Positions 45,283 to 55,233 of a stretch of DNA of 64,000 nt are shown here, in pieces. A program made the position numbers and the translations under genes. The notes beneath the pieces are model-generated. The model was not told where the DNA came from. It saw nothing but the letters and a program-made list of their open reading frames with translations, and did not search any database. Numbering within the stretch: the first letter of the stretch is position 1; every line of letters starts with the position of its first letter. Source of the stretch: Lindgomyces ingoldianus. Its lineage: Eukaryota > Ascomycota > Dothideomycetes > Pleosporales > Lindgomycetaceae. Where the stretch lies: positions 1,315,766-1,379,765 of the forward strand of contig NW_022985171.1 in the NCBI RefSeq assembly GCF_010093535.1, given 5' to 3'.

Positions 45283-47175
45283 TCAGTAGGAGAACGCCTC
45301 CTCAATAAAATCAACGCTTCGGATACCTGTCCTTCTCCGTGTTGCCGCTCTGACGCTGTCACTAAAAGCCCCAGGGCCGCACACTGTAACCGCCATGGCG
45401 CCAACCTGCGCCAATACCTCACGGTCAACCACTTCCTGGGGATTGCAACGCTCGTACCAGACGTCCACGCCGGCGGGCAAAGCAGCGCTATCATGGCTGG
45501 GTTGCCTTCTCGAAACGTAGAGGTGGATGCGAACAACATCCTGGTAGTTCGGCAAAGCCATGATCTCGTCTACCCAGGGTTGTATCCATTCAAACATTGC
45601 TGGATTTTGAACAGACCAGACTAGACAGACCTTCCTCGCTGCAACAGAGCGGTTATTGTGGCCTATGAGGAGGTGCCGTACAAAGGAGATTTGATGGGTG
45701 ATTCCCACGCCAGCAGCGAAAAGAACAACAGTTCCGTAGGAATCCAGAGAGTGATAGCCCCCATATGGACCTTCCACAATCCCCCAGGTCTGGACAGTCC
45801 CACACTTTGATCCTGAGACTTTGTTGTAGAGCTTGCGGGTCATCCCAGTGCGAGCACGGATGACACAGGAGACGGTACTGGGTCCATCTTTGATTTCAAG
45901 GTCTTTGATCGTTTTCGGTAATTTCTCGTCGTTCACCTGAACATCCTCCCTCGGCTTCGACCAGGCAATTGAGAAAGGATGCGAAGCAAACCATGCAATT
46001 GATGGTAGATATATGTGGGCGGAAGACCCAGGCTTTGCGGTCCACGTCCGTGCGAGTTCGAATGATACTCTGCTTGCCTCTCCTGGAAGGGCCTCGATGG
46101 TGACCTTGGTCCATGTTCGTCGTTTCCAAGATGAGTTGTAGTAAATGATCCGAAACGCTCGACCAAGGAATTCCAGCAACAAAAAGGATAAGAATAAATA
46201 CACCCAGGGTAATTGTGGAAGTGCGTGCTTGGCCATGTGAAACCAGACCCCGAGGAGGGCGGCGGCGATACTGAGCCGGTGGAGGGTAAGAAAGGTCTCG
46301 TAGAAAGCGTGTCTCAGCGGGCCAAGGGAATGGATCATAAGGATGGAAAAGGCAATGAACCCTGAGAGTCCCCATTGGTACGACACGGATTGGGAAAGTA
46401 CCCAATTAATGCTTTTCATCTTGCCCATTCCATCGTCTGACGTCCGGTAGGTGTTTAACATCCAAGCTCCAACGTGCCCGACAGACTCTAGGAAGACAAG
46501 GCGAGCCGTCCACCGGTGGAAGAGATTAAATGTGTCATAGCTGATATGAAGTAACCAGATGAAGGGATTGTTTCGAAGGGCAAAAAGTATGGTCAGGATT
46601 ATGTTGAATGCTGCCAGCGACCCACAGCGTCCCCTGAAAGCTGCGATCTCTTTCTTGTTGTGGAAGTCATCGTGCTCTGGTGGTTCCGGGATCCTGAAGC
46701 AGTAGATTAAGTTGCTCACACTGTATACAACCATAATTATGAGCTGCAGTCTGGATGGGAGTGTCCCCATGCCGACAGCGTTCGAGATCTGGAATTCGCG
46801 GTTGTGGCGTGTTCTCCATAGTGGGGAATAGACTAGATATCTCTTAAAATCCCCCCACCAGAAGAATCGATTCTTAGCCCAGAAGTCCTGATTGAAGGTT
46901 GGTGGAGAATTGATAGCTGTGACCTGTCGTCGATCACGCTGGATAGCGGTGAGGATGCGGTAGGCGATAGTAAGGAGTACGATAGTAAAGACAGTTGTGA
47001 TGAGAAGATTGACGTAAAGATAATTCGCAGGCTGGTCGACACCAGTCAGGCCGTGACTGTACCTGAACGGATCAGAGCTTGATTCATTTGCCTCGACGTT
47101 ATTGATGTCTATCGATGAGGCCGCAGGAGTAGTGGCCCCTGAAGACACCAACACAGCAGATGTTGTAGCAGCCAT
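45283..47175 (-). CDS. Ferric-reductase-like transmembrane oxidoreductase (FRE/NOX superfamily)
   Basis: Intronless 630-residue membrane flavocytochrome that moves electrons from NADPH through FAD and two hemes to an acceptor, usually Fe3+ or Cu2+, outside the cell. The frame opens at a GTG at 47226, but the first ATG is 47175 (MAATTSAV). An N-terminal extracellular segment is followed by a first membrane helix (LLITTVFTIVLLTIAYRI) and then the ferric-reductase core. Heme ligand pairs are seen in FHRWTARLVFLESVGHVGAW and LHRLSIAAALLGVWFHMAKH. The FAD motif is HPFSIAW. NADPH-binding segments are GPYGG, LFAAGVGITHQISF and the C-terminal VCGPGAFSDSVR. No siderophore genes neighbour it, so its physiological metal is unknown. 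Confidence 0.93.
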   Translation of the reverse strand: MAATTSAVLVSSGATTPAASSIDINNVEANESSSDPFRYSHGLTGVDQPANYLYVNLLITTVFTIVLLTIAYRILTAIQRDRRQVTAINSPPTFNQDFWAKNRFFWWGDFKRYLVYSPLWRTRHNREFQISNAVGMGTLPSRLQLIIMVVYSVSNLIYCFRIPEPPEHDDFHNKKEIAAFRGRCGSLAAFNIILTILFALRNNPFIWLLHISYDTFNLFHRWTARLVFLESVGHVGAWMLNTYRTSDDGMGKMKSINWVLSQSVSYQWGLSGFIAFSILMIHSLGPLRHAFYETFLTLHRLSIAAALLGVWFHMAKHALPQLPWVYLFLSFLLLEFLGRAFRIIYYNSSWKRRTWTKVTIEALPGEASRVSFELARTWTAKPGSSAHIYLPSIAWFASHPFSIAWSKPREDVQVNDEKLPKTIKDLEIKDGPSTVSCVIRARTGMTRKLYNKVSGSKCGTVQTWGIVEGPYGGYHSLDSYGTVVLFAAGVGITHQISFVRHLLIGHNNRSVAARKVCLVWSVQNPAMFEWIQPWVDEIMALPNYQDVVRIHLYVSRRQPSHDSAALPAGVDVWYERCNPQEVVDREVLAQVGAMAVTVCGPGAFSDSVRAATRRRTGIRSVDFIEEAFSY

Positions 47176-50143
47176 CTGGCTGCTCACGCAACAGGTAATG
47201 GGAACGGAGGAAGAATAGGAAATCACTAGGCGTGCGGGCGATTGATAAAGGAATGTTCCCCGAACCGTTACGAAGACTTGCGTATGCTTGTCAACTGCGC
47301 CGTGGGATACTCTCCGTGCACCGTCCGATATTCATACTACCTTATAGTCAGCATGTTCGCGATTTTAATCTTGCTGGTCGCCAGAAGCCCCTAAGTTCTG
47401 ACTGGCGGAGGCTAAGCCGCAAGTCGGACCTGGCTAGAAGCATTTCCCGAGAGTCCTCACACGAAGGCCATGTCAGTAAGCGGAAGCTAGCTTGCGCCGC
47501 AACCGGGTGGCCTGTCATAGGATAGGATTACCTAAAGATTAGAGTCTGACAGGAGGCAATGTCAAGGACTTAGATCCTGTCATTGGAGTTTAGATGCAAG
47601 ATATGGATTTTTTTCAGGGCTGAAAAGTATCATGTACCAGGCTAGCATGCTGTGTCCTTCTAAGCCACACATACTCCCATCTAATCGACATGTCTTTAAA
47701 GGCGGGTCCATTATGGCCCGGGACGCATTGCGAGAAGGCGTAGGCAGTAGGCTTAGCTTCGCTCAGCGATGCATTCCGAAGTTGAATTGGTGTAGCGAAA
47801 ATACTCCCTTGAAGAGCTAGGAATACGGAACATTGCTGACAAGACTTAGCTACATGCTGGAAGGAGAATGTGTGGAAGAACCTCTTGAGAGTTTGTTTAT
47901 GCCAGCAGATAGACTTGCTTGCAGAAGCTGGTGGATAGGCGGAAAGCGATGAACGCATTCTTCAATGTCAAGCTTTCATCATTACTTGGTAGAATGTTCC
48001 ACGTAAAGACTGAACTGATTGTTGCGTGACTGAACCTTGGTAACGGAGGCGAAACAAGCAATAAACCACGGTGTGAAAAGCGGTCTAGGCCAGCCAACTG
48101 AATCTTATCGATAACGACAACAAATCTGTGGTATCTTCACTTCCAGAAACAGATTTGAAGGTGTCGGTGCTATTGTTAGAAGGTTCACCCTACCCGGGAG
48201 CTCTCTAGAATTTGCTGCTATGGGATCCAACATGGCCAAGATAATAGCCACTCGCTAAATCGTCCCGTGCTTCGCTAACCCCTGGGTCAAATTCGGTCGG
48301 CCGCATATGTGAAGAAAATGCAACGTGAGTAAATTTGGGGGTAATGGAGCATGGAACGAAATGCACACATTGAGGGGTATTCGCGCGGTTAACCTCTGAG
48401 AAAGTGCACCGCACAACACCTACTGTTGTCAAAGAATCCTTGGCGAAGGTCGAGTTGTTCAATTGACAGTGGGAGGCTGACAGCGCTCAGTTTGGGGCGT
48501 TTCCAGGAACCTGGTGGTAGTAATGTGGCTCCTTCTTCGTCACATGTGGATGGAATACGGTCAAGCTGTAAAAGCTGTCTGCAGCCACACCAGCTGAAGA
48601 CGAGCGCTTTGAGCCGATTGGCTTTCCGATGAGCACAAAGAGTACTTCGTTTGCGTTTCTAGCATAGATTGCGAACACCATTATAGAGAATCGGGAGAGG
48701 TCAGTTACACGAGGTCCATGACCTTGCGCATTCATGGTTTGTCTTTCGAAAAGGCCGAATAAGTGCTCGACGAAGGGCGGCTGACAACTACCGCATGTTA
48801 GCGCATGCTACAGATTATAAACAAGACAGTTGAAAGTTGTCAATCCCTTGCTAAGTTTGGTAGAGCAGTAAAAGAATGCTATTTTTATATCAAAAACCAA
48901 ACCTTCTCATGTTCCATCGTAGCTGCCAACTCATGGTGCAGATTGCGAGTGTAGCACAATTTAGCAAATGGCTTCTAGGAGCGACCTGCAGACAATTGGC
49001 GGAGCTGCAGCAGGCGGAGTCCGCAGGGTAGAGGTGAGCAATCGTGCACGGTCACCAGTGGAGACATTCGGTGGACAATATTTGGCTCCCAAGCGGCGGC
49101 ATAAGCCCATATACTCAACTGAATGGCCCCTCAAGTTCACCGACTACCGACGGGCTTGGTATCTTGGCCAGAGGTGTTGGAAGAGGGCGGGTTGCCGACA
49201 ATGTCAGATTACTGAGGCTGCATAGAACCGATCGGATGTCGGGATGGAACTGTTTGATATGGCCGCCTGTGGGGCCCAGGGTGTGGTGTGGCAGGCTTCC
49301 GTTCACCATGTCAACGTTATTGCTTCATAAAGCTGTTCATGGCAAGGAGGAGTTATCTGTAAAGCGAATGCTCTGTTGAACTCGGACCAGATCGAACGAC
49401 ATCAGACAGGCAAACTCCGAAGCGGCTTTGGTGTGCTGTATGATATGCATACCAGGCTTCCGTCAGTGATCGGTGAGATCACAAGTTGTTGGCTGATATT
49501 GAGAGTGGGATGTGAACGGAATGTAGTAAGATTCGCCGGGACTACGTTGGATTAGCAAAAGGCGTGCAACCTTGAAACTGCCCACTAAAAACTTCAACAG
49601 GTTACATTGGTCTACAAATAGCTTATGAGGTCTTTTGCGTAGGACAGCGAGGATGCATTTGCTGAGATGAGATCCCAACGTGTAAACTCCATGCAAAGAG
49701 ACGCTTAGAGGCTAGCTGCCTGAGGTACGTCGTCGTCGCACATGGACATTGAGATGTCCGCAAGGATACCCAAGAAATTGTAGTGATAGAGGGTGATGGA
49801 GGTCCTCCTTCACACGGGGGAGATTGAAGTGAAAGGTGAAAAATGCCCGTCGGCCCCACTCCCGAGAACCCGGGTCCGCATTACGTCACGTGGGAGTCCA
49901 CCCCACCTTCCTAGGTGAGTATCAACTCGAAGGGCTCCACACAGGGAATGTGACGGTGGGTTTTTATTGTATATGTCTATATCCCGTTACGTTCTCTCTA
50001 GTTCCAGCAGGAGGGTCAACGGAAGATATTCACACGGATTACATTCGGTACTGTGAGAAACCTGGTTTAGAAATGTATATATACGCATCACTATACTTCG
50101 GCAAGGGGTTAACACTGTCATGCTGTCAAATAAAACCTTTCAT
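47176..50143. other. 3-kb gene-poor intergenic
   Basis: Promoter side of the reductase on the left and 3' side of the DUF6601-like gene on the right. ORFs up to 114 codons on both strands show no domain. CACGTG in a TCACGTGG context occurs near 49885-49892. Confidence 0.3.
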
Positions 50144-51235
50144 TTATGCCTCCATAGCCACTTCTTCGGCTTGCTTCTTCTTCCACTGCTTCTTCATCCT
50201 CCTTTTCTTCAACTCATCCGTTGTCGAAATACATATCCACCAAATCACTAGCAGGATGCCGAAAGCAATGCTCCACCCAATAGCCTCCGTCCCAAACCAA
50301 ACGAACAGTCCTAGCGTCTTCTTCAAGCCCTTGTTCTCCGTCTCCCACAACGATTTGGCACCAAGAATGACCTGCATTGCGCTCAATACTACACTAAAAC
50401 CGGCAAACAAAAACAGTATAACAGGAAAGTACCGGCTGAAGTAAGCAGAATATCGGTGTTCATAACGGTGTAGATGCCAGCGGTGAAGGAAGAGTGCGCT
50501 GTAAAAATTGAGCGGGCTCAGAGGTAGCTCGCCGAGCCGATAGCGCATGCTCACTGCACTCTCTGGGAGTCCTTCGAAGGCCATGATGAACTTCGTGAAG
50601 TCCTCGAACGTAATGCTGGGGAAGGAGGAGAGAAGACCATGTTTCAGTGCAATCATGAAGTCCGAACGCCGACGTATGAGAGATGCATAGGTCCTTAAAA
50701 AGCCTAGTGAGGTTGCTCTCAACCTATCTCGCTCGTCTTGATTGATAGCTTCGTTGAATGGATCAAGTAAGTACTCCCAGAAGGCATAGGAACAGAGATA
50801 GGCTGGTAGCGGTTTTAGGTACAAAAGATCTTCATCCCATATCAGATGGTTGTTAGGATTCTCGGTGAGGATTATTTGTCGACCAATGGTCAATTGTTCA
50901 GTGAGAGAGCGCAGGTTCGGGCGCGGACCCACAAGCCAAAGCCGTTTTCCAAGCTTGTCTAGTCCTAGCGTTTCAAGGTCTTCTAGGCAGTACGAAACCA
51001 GGAGACATGAGTTGAGCGGTATTCGCGGCGCATCCGGGAGAGTTTGTCTGGGGCCATGGCTATACAGGCTGTATGGTTTCTCCGATTCCTGAAGAGAATA
51101 TTCCAGTTCGTCGCAGAGCTGGTCGCATTTTTCGAACTGCGGGACGCTCTTCCACACTGCAGTCGTAGAGGTGCTGGATCGTGATACAGCAGCTACACTA
51201 TGGTCCGAGGTGGGGGGGTTGACTTCTTCGCCCAT
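50144..51235 (-). CDS. DUF6601-like fungal membrane protein
   Basis: 363-residue intronless protein. The upstream open frame to 51370 begins at a TTG, so the ATG at 51235 (MGEEVNPPTS, good Kozak context CCATGG) is chosen. The core has LGKRLWLVGPRPNLRSL, GRQIILTENPNNHLIWDEDLLYLKPLP and LRATSLGFLRTYASLIRRRSDF. This is the pattern of the fungal family I recall as DUF6601, often mislabelled in databases as subtilisin-like; no protease triad is present. GELPLSPLNFYSALFL follows, then two or three C-terminal membrane helices (VILFLFAGFSVVLSAMQVIL and IGWSIAFGILLVIWWICI) and a Lys/Arg-rich cytosolic tail. Function is unknown. The large predicted soluble N-terminal domain plus C-terminal anchors suggests a membrane-tethered protein. 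Confidence 0.85.
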   Translation of the reverse strand: MGEEVNPPTSDHSVAAVSRSSTSTTAVWKSVPQFEKCDQLCDELEYSLQESEKPYSLYSHGPRQTLPDAPRIPLNSCLLVSYCLEDLETLGLDKLGKRLWLVGPRPNLRSLTEQLTIGRQIILTENPNNHLIWDEDLLYLKPLPAYLCSYAFWEYLLDPFNEAINQDERDRLRATSLGFLRTYASLIRRRSDFMIALKHGLLSSFPSITFEDFTKFIMAFEGLPESAVSMRYRLGELPLSPLNFYSALFLHRWHLHRYEHRYSAYFSRYFPVILFLFAGFSVVLSAMQVILGAKSLWETENKGLKKTLGLFVWFGTEAIGWSIAFGILLVIWWICISTTDELKKRRMKKQWKKKQAEEVAMEA

Positions 51236-51823
51236 GGATAAGACATTGGCCGGGTTAACAGTAGGAAAGCCGCAAAGAAAGAGTTGCCTCAAGTCGCAGA
51301 CTTTGATGAGGGGTTTTGGGGGATGGTAGAACACGAGGGTGTGGTGATCTTCGACCAGGGGGATGCACAAATCATGCGCCCTGATTGGCTAAGCGCTTGC
51401 GTTAGACCGCACTCTCAACTCTCGTGTTCAGCCCAAGGGCTCAAGCCTCCCAAGTGCCTTTCTCGTTAAACTCGTTTTGTCGAGCATGCACTGTGGTTTT
51501 CTTGGATATGTTTGGTGCCAGAAGGTCTCGACCCTCTTGACCGTGGATGTGGTATTCATGACCTGAAGTGATGAGGACGCAAGCAAGTGATCAAGAACGT
51601 CACAAACTAGTGCTATGCAGCGTTAGCAATAATCTTTCGTACAAGGATGCAACAGGTGGACTATCGAACTTTTCGATATACGACGTATTGTGCCCCTGTC
51701 CTTTCAGCTCCGATAAGACTTCGCAGTATATCATCGTCTTCATCTCCGACTTACTCTTCGTTCTCCTCGCTCTTCTCCTTTGGCATTCCTTTATTTACTC
51801 CATCTGAAGTGCCGAATTTCAGC
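51236..51823. promoter_or_regulatory. Divergent intergenic between DUF6601-like and DUF3303 genes
   Basis: 588 bp between divergently transcribed genes. A pyrimidine-rich stretch at about 51740-51790 precedes the DUF3303 start codon, as is common for fungal transcription starts. The plus-strand frame is open from 51647, but no ATG precedes 51824 in a position that fits the family. Confidence 0.4.
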
Positions 51824-52090
51824 ATGCTCTTCATGGTGATCGAACGCTTCCACTCTGGAAACCCAAAGCCCGTCTACGCTCGTTTCAGATCACAAGGTCG
51901 ACTCGCCCCGGAAGGGCTGAAATACGTATCAAGCTGGGTTAGCGACGACCTGACGCGCTGTTATCAGTTGATGGAGACGGAGACGAGAGAGTTATTGGAT
52001 AAGTGGATCAGCAATTGGAATGATATCGTGGACTTTGAGGTCGTTCCGGTGATTACTTCGGCGGAAGCTAGTGCGAAGGTCTCAGAGTAG
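51824..52090 (+). CDS. DUF3303-family small protein
   Basis: 88 residues, intronless, starting MLFMVIERFHSGNPKPVYAR. Successive features ERF..GNPKPV, GRLAPEGLKYVSSWV, RCYQLMETETRELLDKWI and WNDIVDFEVVPVITSAEA cover the whole length of the small ferredoxin-fold-like family I know as DUF3303. That family is best known from bacteria. The start is fixed by the family beginning at MLFMVIERF; the longer open frame upstream has no homologous content. No function is established for the family. A compact intronless gene of a mainly bacterial family suggests horizontal acquisition, which is inference. Confidence 0.8.
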   Translation: MLFMVIERFHSGNPKPVYARFRSQGRLAPEGLKYVSSWVSDDLTRCYQLMETETRELLDKWISNWNDIVDFEVVPVITSAEASAKVSE

Positions 52091-53316
52091 GGAAATTAGC
52101 AAGGTGAAGGTGAACCAAGTTTGAGAGCAAGTGCGGAGGCAACACGTTTCGATATGGCATGAGACTTCGGGCCGGAAGTCCTCCCACAGCGCGTTTGTGG
52201 AGCTTCGTGCTATCAAATAACAAATGCTGTCTTGCCAAAAAGAAACTCACCTACATACCCAACACCTCCAACATCTCCATTATCTTGAAGGGGTATGCTT
52301 ACCTCTTACCTGCCGTTCCGTTATGTATGATGGCTAGTGTCTCACTGTTGATGGGACAAGAACACTCACCACCAACCTCACTGACACCATCTGACCATCA
52401 CGACAACACTAACCGCGAAATTGACTTCGCCACAAATCGGCCTCGCCTGGGCAGTCTAGTGTAATTCACCGTTTAGCACCCCGGCTTCTTATTTTGACAG
52501 CTGTTCATGGGCAGATCCACAAAGCTACGCCGTACTAAGCGCCTCGATGCTTTGGTTCAGCGAAGTGAGGAGCCGCCCACCAACACCGCCACGACCCCAA
52601 AATTACTTGAGATCCAGTTGCCAGCGCATTTCCAAGATGGAGAAACCCGGAGTGGATGTAGGCGAATACTTTTGGAGCGCCATTTTCAGCAAGAAGATGG
52701 CGATGCTCTTCGAACGTCCCCTCTCGGTCTTCCAAGATTATGCTTGAATGAGCGTATCGCCTACATCCTTTTTTGCAAAGCCTGAGTGAAGAGAGGGCCT
52801 TACAGCAACTTTGCGCTGTCAGTCCCGCCTATATTCGATCTCTAGATTCTTCACCGTTCGATCGACTCACCGTGACGATTCAACAGCACCCGAAATAGCA
52901 AAAATCTATGCCTCAATGCACCAGGAAGCATTCGGTAATGCCTTGACATTTTTACCTCCCGGCGTCCCGTGCGTGAGGAAAGATTATACGCCGCTGTCGT
53001 ACAGCTTTAACTTGTTGCTCGATTGGCGCGATGAGAGAAAATAATCTTAACAGTAAGCGCACTCATAAGGCATTCTGTCCAATTACAAGGGTTAAGTACC
53101 TCGCTGGGCGTCTGCCAGTCTGCGGCGCAGTTGAGTTTGACGCGATAGCCTGGGAAGTCATTCGAGCCAACATGATTTCCAACACCAAACCCAGGCTCTT
53201 TTGATCAATTTTCATAACCGACTGCAGCACGCGTCTGCTCGACCCAGCTCAGCCGCTGTTTGCATTGGGAGTCGGTGAGTTGGTGCCTTTCATCACGAGG
53301 TGCTCGCGTGGGGTTT

Positions 53317-53344
53317 GCATCCACGATGCATCCACGATGCATCC
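53317..53344. repeat. 11-bp tandem repeat, 2.5 copies
   Basis: The unit GCATCCACGAT occurs twice and is followed by GCATCC. Confidence 0.7.
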
Positions 53345-53495
53345 TGATCCCCCCTTTCCTGACTCAGACTCCGGATGAGACAGAATCCACGCATTGCTCA
53401 CAGAATTTGGAAGCTGTAAAGAGGAGACGGCCGACGACAATCCTTTGCAGTGGTGGTGTAGAGGAAGGGCTGCGGTTTCTCACAAACGTGAAACT

Positions 53496-53548
53496 GGGCC
53501 TCTCGTTTCAAGGAGTGCAGGGAAACGAGGGTCGCAGAAACGAGGCCC
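53496..53548. repeat. Inverted repeat / hairpin with GAAACGAGG arms
   Basis: The left arm GGGCCTCTCGTTTC (53496-53509) can pair with GAAACGAGGCCC (53537-53548), with a two-base bulge. A second GAAACGAGG copy lies at 53522-53530. It could be a short MITE end or a simple hairpin. Confidence 0.5.
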
Positions 53549-54125
53549 GTGAGGCGCAACTTGCTGCTTCGCGGAGGATTGTCGTTTCCGCGCACAGGGC
53601 GCCCCTCGCTCCATTCGAAAAGGCGTTTCCCCCTTTGATACATGTGGAGGCCCTTGCCGCATAAACCTCACAGTTTCGAAACTTCGCGTCTGCTCACTCG
53701 TGTGTTTGGTTGAACAAGGAACCGATCGCCTGTTCCTTTTGTCAGATTTATCATTTGAATGATTGGCGTGTAATGGTGCTGGGCTGGTGACCAACCCAAC
53801 CCCAGACAGTGGCACATACGCCTCTTCCCTAAATACAAATGACAGCGGGGCGGTGAACGGGTTTGCAGGGCATAATCCTGGCTTAATGTTGTTGCAACCT
53901 AGCCCTTCAGCCCTTGTCATATTATGATAATATGCGGCGGGGGAGCTGGCTCCAGTTCCCCTATATCTTCGAGGGCACCGCGGGTTACGCCTGCCCTTTC
54001 GTTCACATTTCAAGCTGAACTTATTTATACAAAAAGTCGCCGCCTCACCTAGTTATTTATTTTGACCATTTGAATCTATCTTACGTTTAGTTCCTCCCAA
54101 GCACGCCTTCACTTCCCCATCAGCC

Positions 54126-54560
54126 ATGTCCTCTTACTCTCCACGGTCTCCCTTTGGTCTCCCGCAATCCCCAAGACCAAACGGTATGCTCTCACCAGGC
54201 ATGCTCTCACCAATCAACACAACTCTCTCCTCGCCCTCATCCCCGCGATACGACTCCGGAGCAACCTCTCCCACCAATCAAGCTCTGTCCGAGAAAGGCC
54301 CCCAGCCAATATTCATCGACACAAGACAACGACGCCGAGAGTCGATGATATTCGTCAACGCTACTATTCCTCTCAGTCCACGGAGCTCGATTGCTCTAGG
54401 TGACCGTTCAGATACTCAATCTCTACGAGAACCACCGCGGAAACGAAGGGGGATCGCAAGATTATTCTGCTGTTTTAGCTCTGAGGCCAGAGAGCGGAGG
54501 AAGAGGCAGCGATATATGGACTTTGAAAGGATGGAGGATGTACATTGGACGGAGCTTTGA
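54126..54560 (+). CDS. Small Ser/Pro-rich hypothetical protein
   Basis: 144-residue intronless ORF with ATG in good context (GCCATGT). The first 60 residues are Ser/Pro-rich with repeated SPR and MLSPGMLSP motifs, typical of proline-directed kinase sites. A middle segment IFIDTRQRRRESMIFVNATI and a C-terminal basic patch RKRRGIARLFCCFSSEARERRKRQ contain a CC pair that might be palmitoylated. The composition is unlike random ORFs here, and an upstream pyrimidine-rich leader supports expression. I do not recognise the family. Membrane association through the CC and basic cluster is inference. Confidence 0.6.
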   Translation: MSSYSPRSPFGLPQSPRPNGMLSPGMLSPINTTLSSPSSPRYDSGATSPTNQALSEKGPQPIFIDTRQRRRESMIFVNATIPLSPRSSIALGDRSDTQSLREPPRKRRGIARLFCCFSSEARERRKRQRYMDFERMEDVHWTEL

Positions 54561-55233
54561 GCAATGAAAATACCGTTGTTGGCGTTACGACCTTCGCTGC
54601 AAGCCTTGTTGCAACCACCCCCACTACGACCACTTTGCTCTAACCACTCTCCTACAACTCTACGCCCACAATCTACCACTTCCAACCATGCGACTCAGTC
54701 TTACGAAAAGCTGGCGCGCCCTTTCAGGGCCATCACAATAACTTCCCTTTTTCTCAGCCAGCATTTACGAGCGTACTCTTCTCCGCTTTTCTTCTAGTCA
54801 TTTGAAGCGCATTTATCTTGATTTTGTATAGACGGCTCGATAATTTTGTGTCTTTTGTTGCATTGCGTTGGCGTTTAGGGCTTTTCTTGACTCACGAAAT
54901 TGAAGTCCCCCTGCCATTCTCAGGATGAGAGGCTCATCTGTTTACACTGGGAAGGTGCAAGCTGTTAGACGCAGCGAAAGTATGCACCAGAAAGGAGGGT
55001 GTAGGTAGATACCCATAGAAATTGATCATGAGGTTCAGTGAATGAGATTTTGAGACTTAAGAGTGCATCCTGGGACAAGCGAGACATATGTAGTTTCGGG
55101 ACTGAATTGTATCCTCTTGATACTCTACTTAATTTAAGCAGAATATTTGATAGATCGACGATCTCCGTTTATAGGCCTCTGTAAGCACCAATATACTATA
55201 TGAATTCACGCGCCTGCTCTGGTATCCCAACAA
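54561..55233. other. Intergenic between convergent genes
   Basis: 3' sides of the small Ser/Pro-rich gene and the F-box-like gene. Nothing else was recognised. Confidence 0.3.

Larger units (their letters stand above)
52091..54125. other. 2-kb gene-poor intergenic with small repeats
   Basis: No supported gene. An 11-bp tandem repeat lies at 53317-53344 and an inverted repeat around 53496-53548. A 177-codon minus-strand ORF at 53480-54013 is Arg/Pro/Ser-rich, lacks a family pattern and was not accepted. Confidence 0.3.

Noticed and set aside
21476..47175. Secondary-metabolite gene cluster hypothesis (tyrosinase, reductase, hydrolases)
   Set aside because: No PKS, NRPS, terpene cyclase, P450, transporter or Zn2Cys6 regulator was seen, and the genes are widely spaced.
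49836..50444. 202-codon plus-strand ORF
   Set aside because: Its 3' half is antisense to the DUF6601-like gene, and the rest has no domain.
51236..51370. Upstream 45-codon extension of the DUF6601-like protein
   Set aside because: The open frame begins with TTG; the first ATG is at 51235 in good context.
53480..54013. 177-codon minus-strand ORF
   Set aside because: Arg/Pro/Ser-rich sequence with no domain, spanning the hairpin and repeat patch; it looks like an ORF by chance in a GC-richer segment.
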